64,000 nucleotides of DNA from Rhipidocladum racemiflorum (Eukaryota > Streptophyta > Magnoliopsida > Poales > Poaceae). Below are positions 34,269 through 44,406 of this stretch, one piece after another. The notes beneath the pieces were generated by a model. That model saw only the letters and a list, made by a program, of their open reading frames with translations, had not been told where the DNA came from and made no database searches. The stretch spans positions 16,165,558 to 16,229,557 of the forward strand of contig CM070576.1 of the NCBI GenBank assembly GCA_036346355.1, given 5' to 3'. Each line of letters opens with the position of its first letter. Within the stretch, counting starts at the first letter, position 1. A program made the position numbers and the translations under genes.

Positions 34269-37200
34269 ATGGCACCTGCAGTTCTCTGCCTTCCAACCCC
34301 CCCTCTCTCTCCACACCGCACCCTGATCATTCTCTTGGCTCATCTTCTCATACTCCTGTCGTCCAACGCCATTGCACAACCCATCAACGAATCCGAGATC
34401 GACAGGCAGGCTCTCCTCTCCTTCAAGTCCGGCATCTCCAGCGACCCCCTCGGCGTCCTGCGTTCATGGCGCAACGACTCGCTCGACTTCTGCAGCTGGA
34501 GAGGGGTCACTTGTGGTACGACTCTTCCACTTCGTGTCGTTTCACTGGACTTGAACTCCCTAGAGCTGACTGGAGAGTTATCGCCGTGCATAGCCAATCT
34601 TACTTCACTAGCACGAATGGATCTTGGAAACAATCAAGTTTCTGGAACCATACCTGAGGAGTTAGGCACACTAGGACACTTACAGTTTCTGATGCTTGCA
34701 AGTAACAACCTTCAAGGTACCATCCCTAGGTCATTGGGTTCTAGTAAATCTCTTACCTACGTCAATCTTGGATACAACCATCTTAGTGGAGGTATCTCTC
34801 ATTCCTTGGCAAATAGCCTGTCACTCGGTGAGCTAAACCTGACAAATAACAACTTCTCTGGAGTAATCCCTGCTAATTTGTTCAACGGCTCATCTGAACT
34901 TGCTGTTGTTGATCTTCGAAGAAACTTATTTTCTGGGCTTATCCCAGATTTCTATAAGATGTCAGCCCTCCAAATTCTTTACCTTGCACATAATAACCTT
35001 TCTGGAAGGATACCCCCATCACTAGGAAATGTTTCTTCCCTCACTAACATGTCGTTTTATATGAACAACTTAGTAGGATCAATTCCAGAGATTTTGAGTA
35101 ATATGCATAACCTTATTGTGCTGAATTTAGGATATAACTACCTATCAGGGTACGTCTCAGCCAAACTTTGTAACATCTCATCACTCATTTACCTTAGATT
35201 AGACTATAATAACCTTATTGGAAGGATACCATCTGGAATTGGTTACTCACTACCAAACCTTAAAATTTTGTCCATGTCGGGTAACAAACTCGAGGGATCC
35301 ATCCCAGTTTCACTAGCTAATGCATCGAAGCTCCAAATGATTAATCTTATAAATAACTCACTGACTGGCCCAGTTCCATCTCTAGGATCTTTATCTGACT
35401 TATATGCATTAGGTCTGGGAAGTAACTACCTAGAAGCTCAAGATTGGGCATTCCTTACCTCTCTCTCAAATTGTACCCAACTAGAAATATTGGCAATGCA
35501 TGGGAATGGCCTGAATGGAAGTCTGCCTAGATCAGTTGGTAATCTTTCCACAAGTTTACTTAGTATAAAGCTTGGACATAACCAAATCGTTGGCACAATA
35601 CCAGTTGAGATAGGCAACCTTCGAAATCTCGAAATGCTTGATATGGGCCAAAACATGCTCTCGGGGGGGATTCCAGTTGAGATAGGCAACCTTAGAAATC
35701 TCCAAATGCTTGATATGGGCCAAAACTTGCTCTCCGGGGGGATTCCTTCTGTAATTGTGAATCTAACCCAGCTGGTTGTCATAATCCTATCAGGCAACAG
35801 ATTTTCAGGTCAGATCCCATCCAAAATAGGTAATGTTGCTCAACTGAGCGAGCTTCGTCTAGATAATAACAACTTGAGTGGAAACATACCAGCAAGTTTA
35901 GGGTACTGCATGCAATTGGTTATGCTGAACTTATCTGTTAACAGCCTTCATGGATCGATACCGAGCCAACTCCTCAACAGCACTTCCCTTTCCGTGGGTT
36001 TGGACCTGTCACACAACCACCTTACTGGATCAATACCGCAAGAAATCGGTGCATTGATCAACCTTGTCCTTCTCAATGTTTCCTTCAATAACTTGTCTGG
36101 TGAAATTCCTCCTTCACTTGGCAGCTGTGTAACACTGACATCTCTCAACTCCGAAAGAAACATGCTTAATGGAAGCATACCTCAGTCTCTGAGTTCCCTG
36201 AAGTCCATCGAGCAAATTGATCTCTCTCAAAACAACTTTGTTGGACAAATTCCAGAGTTCTTTGGGAACCTCCCTTTTTTGGAGCAACTTGATCTATCCA
36301 ACAACCACTTCGAGGGGCCAATTCCGACCAGTGGCATTTTTCTGAATAGTAGTAGCAGAGTAACCTTAGACGGGAACACAGGGCTGTGTGCAAATGCAAC
36401 CCCGTCCATCTTTGAACTCCCAATATGCCTCATCACAAAATCATCTGCTAAAGGCAAGAAGAACACACGCCTGTTGGTAATAGTAATTCCGCCAGTCGCT
36501 ATTGCCCTCTTCTCATTCTTATGCTTCGTGGGCACTCTTCTGATCAAGAGGAGGCAAGAACACACAACTCCATGCTACAAGGAGACGATTAAGAAGGTGT
36601 CATACGCTGACATCCTTAAGGCCACAAACTGGTTCTCCACGGTCAACAAGATCAGCTCAAGTCGCACCGGCTCAATCTACATTGGCAGGTTCGAGTTCGA
36701 CACGGACCTAGTCGCCATCAAGCTGTTCCATCTCGACGAGCACGGTGCGCACGACAGCTTCCTCGCCGAGTGCGAGGTGCTGAGGAACACCCGCCATCGC
36801 AATCTAATCAAGGCCGTCACCGTGTGCTCGACCGTGGACTCAGAGAGCAACGAATTCAAAGCTATTGTCTTCGAGTTCATGGCCAACGGAAGCTTGGACA
36901 TGTGGGTGCACCCAAAGCTACACCGAAACAGCCCCAGGAGAGGCCTGAGCCTGGGCCAGAGGATCAGGATAGCCATGGACGTGGCTTCTGCTTTGGACTA
37001 CATGCACAACCAGCTGACGCCTCCTCTGATCCACTGCGATTTGAAGCCGAGCAATGTCCTCTTGGACTACGACATGACGGCACGAGTTGGCGATTTCGGG
37101 TCGGCGAAGTTCCTCTCTGCGAGCCTCGGTGGTCCGGACGGCTTGGTTGGTGTCGGCGGAACGATCGGATACATCGCACCCGGTGAGCTCAACGCTGCTC

Positions 37201-37615
37201 TGCATTTCCTACCCGTTTCTGCTGTGTTAACACGCTGTGGCTGCTTGTTGCAGAGTACGGAATGGGATGCAAGATCTCGACCGGATGCGACGTGTACAGC
37301 TTCGGAGTGCTGCTGCTGGAGATGCTCACCGGGAAGCGGCCGACCGACGCGACGTTCGCCGACGGCCTGAGCCTTCACAGGGTCGTGAGGTTCGCCTTTC
37401 CGGATAGGCTTCAGGAGGTTCTGGACCCCCATATGCCCAGCGAGGAGGAGCACCGTGCGTGTGCGGCGGCAGTGTTGATGCGGCGGAGCCATGTGTTGCC
37501 GTTGGTTGAGGTTGGCCTGCTGTGTTCGATGGAATCGCCGAAGGATCGACCTGGAATGCGGGAAGTCTGTGCCAAGATCTTCGCGATTAACGAGTCGTTC
37601 CTTGAGTCCTGGTGA
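34269..37615 (+). CDS. LRR receptor-like kinase, subfamily XII (Xa21/FLS2 type), gene 1
   Basis: Spliced from 34269-37182 and 37254-37615, giving 1,091 residues. Order of parts: signal peptide (about 1-36, core LLAHLLILLSSNAIA); LRRNT cap (SEIDRQALLSFKSGISSDPL, paired Cys in FCSWRGVTC); over 20 plant-type LRRs (LxxLxLxxNxLxGxIPxxLG) to about residue 700; transmembrane helix about 733-760 followed by KRR; Ser/Thr kinase from about 776. Catalytic Lys is K818 in VAIK, the active-site loop is HCDLKPSNV with D924, and DFG is at 942-944. Cys precedes the catalytic Asp, so it is a non-RD kinase, the class linked to immune pattern receptors. The glycine loop is degenerate (ISSSRTGSIYIG). The single phase-1 intron near the end of the activation segment is typical of the subfamily. 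It should sit in the plasma membrane with the LRRs outside; the ligand is unknown. Confidence 0.92.
35601..35744 (+). repeat. 72-bp tandem duplication of one LRR in gene 1
   Basis: 35601-35672 and 35673-35744 are almost identical and encode two consecutive 24-residue repeats, PVEIGNLRNLEMLDMGQNML and PVEIGNLRNLQMLDMGQNLL, each followed by SGGI. Adjacent LRRs in the gene have diverged far more, so this is a recent in-frame gain of one repeat. Confidence 0.93.
37183..37253 (+). other. Intron of receptor kinase 1
   Basis: 71 bp, CACCCG/GTGAGC to TTGCAG/AGTACG. It splits the Glu codon of the conserved APE motif (G at 37182, AG at 37254-37255). Reading through it gives a non-homologous tail, so splicing is required for kinase subdomains IX-XI. 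Confidence 0.93.
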
Positions 37616-39079
37616 TCGACCCACTCTTTCTTGAATAAAAATATGTGATGTGGATATCTTACTATTTTTTACAGTGTTGTGGCATTTTAATTACTGCACT
37701 TGTAACATATTGTATTTATTATATAGCTCTGTTGATTTTGAAAATATAGTTGTATCTTATAAAAATTGTAATAGCTGTAATATGTATACATGAGTGCTTT
37801 GTAAAGTTTCATGGGGTTTTGTTTTGCGTGACATGCTTTGGGTACTTTTGAACACGTTTCAAATTTCAGGTTGTAGGTTTTAGCAGGTTACGACGTGTTC
37901 CTAGTTCAAGATTTCAAAAGGTTTCAGCAAATTTCAAGTTGAAGGCCAATTACGTTTCAGCAAAGTTTCAACAAATTCTAAGTTTTAAAATGCCATGTTT
38001 CAGCAAGTTTCAACTAGTTTCAAGTTTGAAAAATACAACGTTTCAACAAGTTTTATGGATGTTTCAAGTTAAAATGAAAATTAACACATGAAAATTAACA
38101 CTAGTTTTTTTTTACTCATTAAGCCACTATCGAACTGAGATTCATTATTTTTTTTACTCGAAATGAATTATTCTAATTTTGAACCTATTAACTATTGTAA
38201 TTAGAGAAATTTAGGGTTGAATCTAACGATTTTTTTGCCAGCCCTATGCACGTGTCCTCCGCACCCACTCGCCATTGTGCTCGCACACAGACAACCACTG
38301 CGGCTCTAAGCACAACAGGGTTTAACTTATCTTAATTAAGATAATTGTGCGATTTTCAATTATCGGAAAAAATCGCTCCAAAATCACTAGAAATTGTATG
38401 GTTTTGGAATTCAAAACTTTGAAAAAAAAACTATCGATTTTGACCGATCTTCTCCTGATCTCACCGATTTTCTCTCGATTTTGATCGGCCAGTTGAATGT
38501 TTCTCAAAGCCGATTTATTGAGCGATTTTCACCGATTTTCTCCCATTTTGACCGATCTTCTTCCCATTTTGACCGATCTTCTCCCGATTTTCACCGATTT
38601 TCTCTCGATTTTGATCGGCCAGTTGAATGTTTCTCAAAGCTAATTTGCTGAGCGATTTTTTCTTGATTTTCATCGATTATTGTGCTATTTACGTCTCGTA
38701 ATTTTTTTAAAAAATTAGAATTTAAATAATTTATCGACGATTTTAGATATCTACCCTCCAATTCACCCGAAATAAACCCTGGAACACAGTCGCCGTCAGC
38801 GTGTATTCGCCCGTCACTTACCCTTGCCTCCATTGCCTCCACCCATCCAGTTGCTCCCCGTGGGGGGGGAGAGAGAGATGGGATGTGGGATAAAGATACG
38901 ACAGATAAATGAGTGAATGGAAATGAGACCATTGGATCGCTCGATCAGAGGCCCGTGCGTGTATGCTGCTTCGGGTAGATGAGGAAGAGACACGCTGGAG
39001 GGGGAAGACGGCAAGGCGGCCTACTCATGACGAGCGGCGGGCTTCGGTGAGCGCTCGAAGCTATGGATCCCAACATTAA
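37616..39079. other. Spacer between the receptor kinases, with simple repeats
   Basis: No supported gene. 37850-38070 is rich in GTTTCAGCAAGTTTCAA-like motifs. 38461-38641 contains a direct duplication with 130-bp step (a block from CACCGATTTTCTCTCG to TTTCTCAAAGC at 38462-38510 and 38592-38640). 38380-38680 overall is built from CGATTTT/ACCGAT motifs. Confidence 0.6.
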
Positions 39080-39393
39080 GGTTATGTTTAGCGAAGCTTT
39101 AGCTCTGTCAGATTTACGAATTTAGTGGAGTTAGATATTTTTAGTTTCACCATATTCATAAATCAAGTGTATTAAGAGTGTTTATATGAATCATTTTGTT
39201 TATATTTTATAACAAAAATATAAATTTAATTCACTTTATGTTAACCTATAAGTTTTAGATCTTATTTACATTTTAGAATAAAAATATAAAGTTAATTTAC
39301 TTTATTTTAATCTATAAATTTTAAATTTAACTTAATTTAACTAAGTTTTAAATCTGAGATAGAGGCGAGATCCGAAGGTACGCCAAACTAGCC
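39080..39393. mobile_element. Tourist-like MITE
   Basis: 314 bp, AT-rich. Ends are GGTTATGTTTAGCG and, reverse-complemented, GGCTAGTTTGGCG; TAA target duplications are at 39077-39079 and 39394-39396. Interior has A/T-rich, self-complementary segments (ATAAAAATATAAA, TTTATTTTAATC). It is non-coding. Confidence 0.72.
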
Positions 39394-39440
39394 TAAATTC
39401 TCCATGAACAAAGCTGAAAAACGCATCGGCCCATCCGCCT

Positions 39441-39674
39441 ATGGCTGTACTTCGTCGCGCTTTGCCCACCCCGGCGGCCGGCGGATGGCGCTCCGACTAC
39501 CTCCTCACCCCTCGTCCAATCCAATCCCCCCTGAAGTCGAATTGGTTAGCACCTCAGAGCGTAAACCCTAGCAGCAATTTGGTTAGCAGGTCAAACCCTC
39601 GATGCTGCACCGCCGCGAGTCCCTCCCTACGGCGAGCTCCGCTGCTTGCCGCCGCGCTTAAGGTTAGTAAGTAG
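39441..39674 (+). CDS. Small hypothetical protein or orphan first exon
   Basis: 77 residues, Arg/Ser/Ala/Pro-rich with few acidic residues (MAVLRRALPTPAAGGWRSDY at the start), which has the composition of an organelle-targeting peptide. A good donor AAG/GTTAGT overlaps the end at about 39662, so it could be the first exon of a gene whose remainder is lost or unrecognised. Local GC content is higher than in the flanks. No homologue is recognised; a non-coding interpretation is equally possible. Confidence 0.3.
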   Translation: MAVLRRALPTPAAGGWRSDYLLTPRPIQSPLKSNWLAPQSVNPSSNLVSRSNPRCCTAASPSLRRAPLLAAALKVSK

Positions 39675-39984
39675 CAGTACCCCGGTACCCCGAAGTCTTG
39701 TAGTAGCTTCTCAATTTTTCCAAATAAAGTTCTAGGTTCCATGCTAAAATGGATGAAAATAGGTTATCTTCCCAGAATTGCGATGTTCGATGCCGTGTGG
39801 CCACCCTCAATTGTCAAGCGTGTAATTGCAACACAGAATTGACATTAGTCTTTGGGTTTGTTCATGTCATTTTGATCGTCACACCTAATTTCGGAACCCG
39901 TCACTTCAGTACGCGTTTTCTTTCCCTTCCCTCATACACGTTCATAGTGAGACAACGGGCAACTAATTTCTTTCCTGCATTCAC

Positions 39985-40017
39985 TAGTCAAATCAAGTAT
40001 TAATTAAGTCAAGTCAA
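39985..40017 (+). promoter_or_regulatory. W-box cluster upstream of receptor kinase 2
   Basis: AGTCAA (TTGACT on the other strand) occurs about three times within 33 bp, including overlapping copies at 40007-40012 and 40012-40017, roughly 140-170 bp before the start codon. Gene 1 has a similar pair. Function as WRKY sites is inferred. Confidence 0.35.
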
Positions 40018-40155
40018 GCATACGTTCGGCTCAATTCTGGTAAGACAAATCCTTCAGAGAACATATATGGGCTCCAAGTTATCATCCATGCCCCAACCAA
40101 AGCACTCCAAGTTCTTGCAGTTGTTGGTTCTCTAGCACGCCTAGTTTTAGACGTC

Positions 40156-43100
40156 ATGCCTTCAGCCCTGTCTCTACTATGCATTTTACTCTTCTTTTTC
40201 TCCTCCAACACTAGAATACTCGCAGAATCACAAGCAAATAAGTCTGAGATCGACCGGCGAGCACTCCTTTGCTTCAGGTCCGGCATCTCCTCCGACCCCC
40301 TAGGCGTGCTTCGCTTATGGAGCAGCGACTCACTCAACTTCTGCGGCTGGCAAGGGGTCACTTGCAGCGCGAAACTTCCATACCGTGTGGTCTCTCTAGA
40401 CCTCGCCTCTGCACATCTCAGTGGGCAAATTTCTAGTTGCATTTCCAACCTGACTTCTCTGTCCCGGATAAACATTACCGATAGTCATCTATCTGGAGGC
40501 TGGAGCCATCCCCGAGGAGCTGGGCAAGCTTCCAGACCTCCAGACTCTGATGCTTGCAGGCAACAGCCTTGAAGGTAACATCCCTGATTCGTTAGGCTCT
40601 ATCATGTCTCTCAGTTTTGTCAATCTTGCAAACAATACTCTCGGTGGTGGTTTCCCCCACTCATTGGCCAATATCTACTCACTCAACACGCTGATCCTCT
40701 CACGTAATAACCTATCTGGAGAGATCCCTGCTACTTTGTTTGCTAATTCGTCCGCACTTACTATGGTTGATCTCCAGATGAATTCTTTGACTGGTCCCAT
40801 CCCACCTTTTGGTAAGGTTGCAGGCCTCAAATTTCTTTGCCTGACAGAGAACTTTCTTTCTGGAGGCGTACCTCCTTCAATCGGAAACGTTTCTTCGCTA
40901 ACTTCTATATTGCTAGGTCAAAATAAATTAGCTGGATTAGTTCCAGAAAGTTTGAGTCACATTCCAAAACTTCTTAAACTGGATCTAAGTTTCAACAGGT
41001 TGTCTGGACATGTCCCCTTATCTGTTTACAACATGTCATCACTCACATACTTAAACATAGGTAGCAATGGCCTAGTTGGACAGATTCCATCCTACATTGG
41101 TTACTCACTACCAAACCTACAGTTCTTGATCATGCAAAGCAACCAACTGGAGGGCCCGATCCCTTCTTCACTGTCCAACGCGTCGAATCTCCTAGTGCTT
41201 GATCTTTCAAATAACTCAATAGGTGGCCCTATTCCATCTCTTGGATCCTTGGCAAATTTACATCAAGTAGTTTTAGAGAGGAATTTGCTAGAAGCAAATG
41301 GCTGGTTATTCCTTACATCTCTAACAAATTGCACCCAGCTGACAAAGCTGTCCTTGGAAGGGAATATTCTGAATGGCAGCCTACCTAGATCAGTTGTTAA
41401 TCTTTCCTGGCAGCTAGAATATTTGTCACTTGGGTCAAACCAAATTTCGGGCTCCATACCTGTTGAGATAAGAAATCTTGTTAATCTCACTTTGCTTAGG
41501 ATGGAAAACAATTTGCTTTGGGGGAGGATACCTTCTACAATTGGGAGACTGCACAACCTATTTATTCTAAACCTATCCAAGAACAAATTATCAGGCCAGA
41601 TCCCTTCCTCAGTAGGTAACATTACTCAACTGGGCCAGCTTTATCTTGACGAGAACAATTTGAGTGGAAACATACCTGGTAGTTTAGGTCAGTGCGAGGG
41701 ACTTCTTGAACTAAACTTGTCTAATAACAACCTTGATGGATCAATACCATTGGAACTCTTTCTTGGCCTTCCACTCTTGGATCTCGATTTCTCGCACAAC
41801 AATCTCACAGGGGAAATACCATTGGTAATTTCCAGTAATGGTGCTCTATTATCCCTTCACATGGAAGGAAACAAGCTTCACGGACAAATTCCTGTGAGTT
41901 TCAGGATGTTAACTTGCATCCAGCAGATTAATCTTTCTCGAAATGACTTATCTGGTACCTTGCCTGAATTTTTTTCGAACATCACTACGTTGGAGAAACT
42001 TGATCTATCTTACAACAACTTTGAAGGACCTGTTCCAAGAGGTGGGATCTTTGAAAATTCTACTGTGGTAGTTTTGGATGGCAACAATAGGCTGTGTGCT
42101 AATATCACATGCATGCTAGCATTACGACCTCGTCATGGCACTGAAAAACAGAACTTTGTTGTGCCTTTGCTGCTAATAGTAACACCACCGGTTACTATTG
42201 CTTTATCATTGTTGTTGTTGTATGTGGTAACTCTTTGGAAGAAAAGGGCAGTGCTTACATTTCTACAATGCAATGTGATGCTGCGTATATCACATTTTAT
42301 TGCTCCTCGGAAGAGAAGACAAGTGCAAACATTTGCACTGTACAGGGAGACATTGAAGAAGGTATCATACGGTGATATCCTTAAAGCTACTAATTGGTTC
42401 TCTCCAGTTCATAGAATCAGCTTTACTCGTAATGGATCAATCTATGTTGGTAGGTTCAAGTTGGAACATGACCTAGTAGCTATCAAAGTATTCAACTTGA
42501 ATGAAGCCGGTGCAAATGAAAGTTTCATTACTGAGTGCGAGGTGCTACGGAGCACACGCCATCGAAACATTCTTCGGTCTATGACCATGTGTTCGACATT
42601 GGACGCAGAAAGCAATGAGTTCAAAGCACTGGTTTTCCAGTTCATGGCTAATGGCAGCCTTGAAAGATGGCTTCACCCTATGCGACAACATGACATATCA
42701 ACGATAAAGCTAAGCTTAGGTCAGAGGATATGCATAGCCGCAGACGTGGCTTCTGCTCTCGATTACCTTCACAACCAACGGACGCCTCCTTTGATGCATT
42801 GTGATTTGAAGCCAAGCAACATCCTTTTAGATTATGATATGACTGCACGTCTTGGTGATTTCGGTTCAGCGAAGTTTCTCTCTCCAGTTTCAAGTGGTTC
42901 AAAACAATTGATCTGTGTTGGAGGAACAATTGGATACATGGCACCTGGTAAGTTAATTTTTTTTTCTTCATATATTTGTGCATGGTTTATCAAGTATTTA
43001 AGTGCATCATTTCACTTTTGCAGAGTATGCGATGGGCTTTAAGATCTCAGCAGGAGGTGATGTTTATAGTTTTGGAGTGCTTCTTCTAGAAATGCTTACG

Positions 43101-43379
43101 GGAAAGCGGCCGACCGATGATATGTTTGTCGATGAACTTTGCCTCCGTAAGTTTGTTGACTCCATGTTCCCAGATAGGGTTGCAGAGATTCTAGATCCCC
43201 GTATGGCCCATGAGGAGCACCAAGGAAATGTAGCAGCATGGATGCAGAGATATATTATCCCGGTGGTTGCACTTGGCCTGTCGTGTTCCATGGAGTCTCC
43301 AAAGGATAGACCTGGAATGCAAGATGTCTGTGCAAAACTATCTGCTATCAAAGAAGCTTTCCTGGAATCTATCTCGTGA
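40156..43379 (+). pseudogene. LRR receptor-like kinase, subfamily XII, gene 2 (frameshifted)
   Basis: Same architecture as gene 1. The first frame (40156 to about 40500) encodes a signal peptide (LLCILLFFFSSNTRILA), the LRRNT cap (SEIDRRALLCFRSGISSDPL) and the first LRRs. A 7-bp tandem duplication at 40493-40506 (CTGGAGG/CTGGAGC) shifts the frame; the correct LRR sequence resumes in the next frame and stays open to 42947. LRRs, transmembrane helix (about 42150-42240) and kinase are intact. Catalytic Lys codon is 42485-42487, the HCDLKPSN loop starts at 42797, DFG Asp is 42857-42859, so it is also non-RD with a degenerate glycine loop (ISFTRNGSIYVG). Exon 2 is 43024-43379. The juxtamembrane segment is about 23 residues longer than in gene 1. 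A protein starting at the internal Met (40550) would lack signal peptide and cap. It is a recent pseudogene, an allele-specific lesion, or a sequence error. Confidence 0.85.
42948..43023 (+). other. Intron of receptor kinase 2
   Basis: 76 bp, GCACCTG/GTAAGT to TTTTGCAG/AGTATG. It has the same position and phase as the gene 1 intron (inside the Glu codon of APE), which supports tandem duplication of the two genes. Confidence 0.92.
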
Positions 43380-43555
43380 CTAATATTTGGACTCCGTTAG
43401 AGCATGCTACTAGGATGTGTTTAGTGATCCATTACTGTTAATAATGTAATTTTGTAATTACGAGGTACATCGAACTAGTACCTCGTAGCCTGTCTGTTTG
43501 ACTAGCTGCAAGAATGGTTTACGAAATTGATTTAAGAGCAGAGACGTGATTTGCA
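43380..43555 (+). other. 3' flank of receptor kinase 2
   Basis: AT-rich sequence containing AATAATGTAATTTTG, a plausible polyadenylation region. No other feature is visible before the copia remnant begins. Confidence 0.4.
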
Positions 43556-43716
43556 GTTGGGATTCATGTTTGAATAGTTGGCTAAATGAATTCAGAAAGT
43601 TCGATATCCATATATGTAACCGCAGCACATATTATGTAACGAAATCATATCGTTTCTAGTTCAGCAAATCATAGGTGAAACAGTGACAATCGATGTCAGC
43701 AATTCTGATTCATCTA
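43556..43716 (+). repeat. Truncated copia LTR (family D)
   Basis: From TTGGCTAAATGAAT to GATTCATCTAACA this matches the last ~135 bp of the complete LTR at 56399-56660. The LTR's first half is missing. A 53-bp segment ending in ATCTAACAAATGGTAACAAAG is repeated in tandem (about 43680-43732 and 43733-43786). Confidence 0.6.
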
Positions 43717-44159
43717 ACAAATGGTAACAAAGCAGTGACAATCGATGTCAGCAATTCTGATTCATCTAACAAATGGTAACAAAGCAGCGTGCTTGGTTCT
43801 TTTCCGTTGACCCAGCTCATCTGGTATGCTTGATTGTTTGTAAGGTTTATTGGCGTTAGACACTAGACAGAGACCATACGACGGGGTGGATACAGAGTCA
43901 TACTGCAATCGGCTCTTCTTCGTCGACTCAGCTCTATCGTCGTCTCTTCTTCATCGACTCTACCCTACCTTCGACTTTCGTTTGTCGATTTGGCTTCATC
44001 GTCGAGTTTTCTTCGTCGACTCGGCCCTACCTTCGACTTCGGTTCGTCGTTTTGGCTTCTTCGTCAACTTTTCTCCATCGACTCGGTTCTTCGTTGGCTG
44101 TTCTTCGTCAGCTCGATTTTTCAAGAGTTACATGCTACGACGGCTACTTCAAGACTATG
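43717..44159 (+). repeat. Copia D internal leader remnant
   Basis: Starts with a degenerate primer site (AATGGTAACAAAGCAG against TGGTATCAGAGC) after the LTR end. 43910-44140 is a CT-rich minisatellite-like run of TTCGTCGACTCGG variants. It ends ACTTCAAGACTATG, where a solo LTR is inserted, and continues at 56324 with ACTTTGGATTTT. No protein-coding segment of a copia pol remains. Confidence 0.55.
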
Positions 44160-44406
44160 TGATGTAACACTGGGTGTCGATCTTTCGATGAGAATGATAA
44201 CTTTCGATTTGGGTGGAGACGACTTTGACGATCCGACTACAACGTATAACGACGATGCGCCTTAGCAATCGCTAAACCAACTCCAGAGGGTTATTGACCT
44301 TGCCGTGGGCACGATCAACCTGATCACGAAGATCAATTCCTGCAAGCAATCGAAGAACAAGCAAGAACAAGGCAAAAGCAATCTAAAATTGCAAATATAG
44401 ATGAAG

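Noticed and set aside
37183..37370. Read-through of the first receptor kinase frame past the intron, giving a 1,033-residue protein
   Set aside because: The tail after APG is not homologous to kinases, while splicing restores the APE motif and subdomains IX-XI.
37067..37624. 185-codon antisense frame over receptor kinase 1 exon 2
   Set aside because: It is the shadow of a GC-rich kinase-coding exon; the sense strand carries conserved kinase motifs and splice sites.
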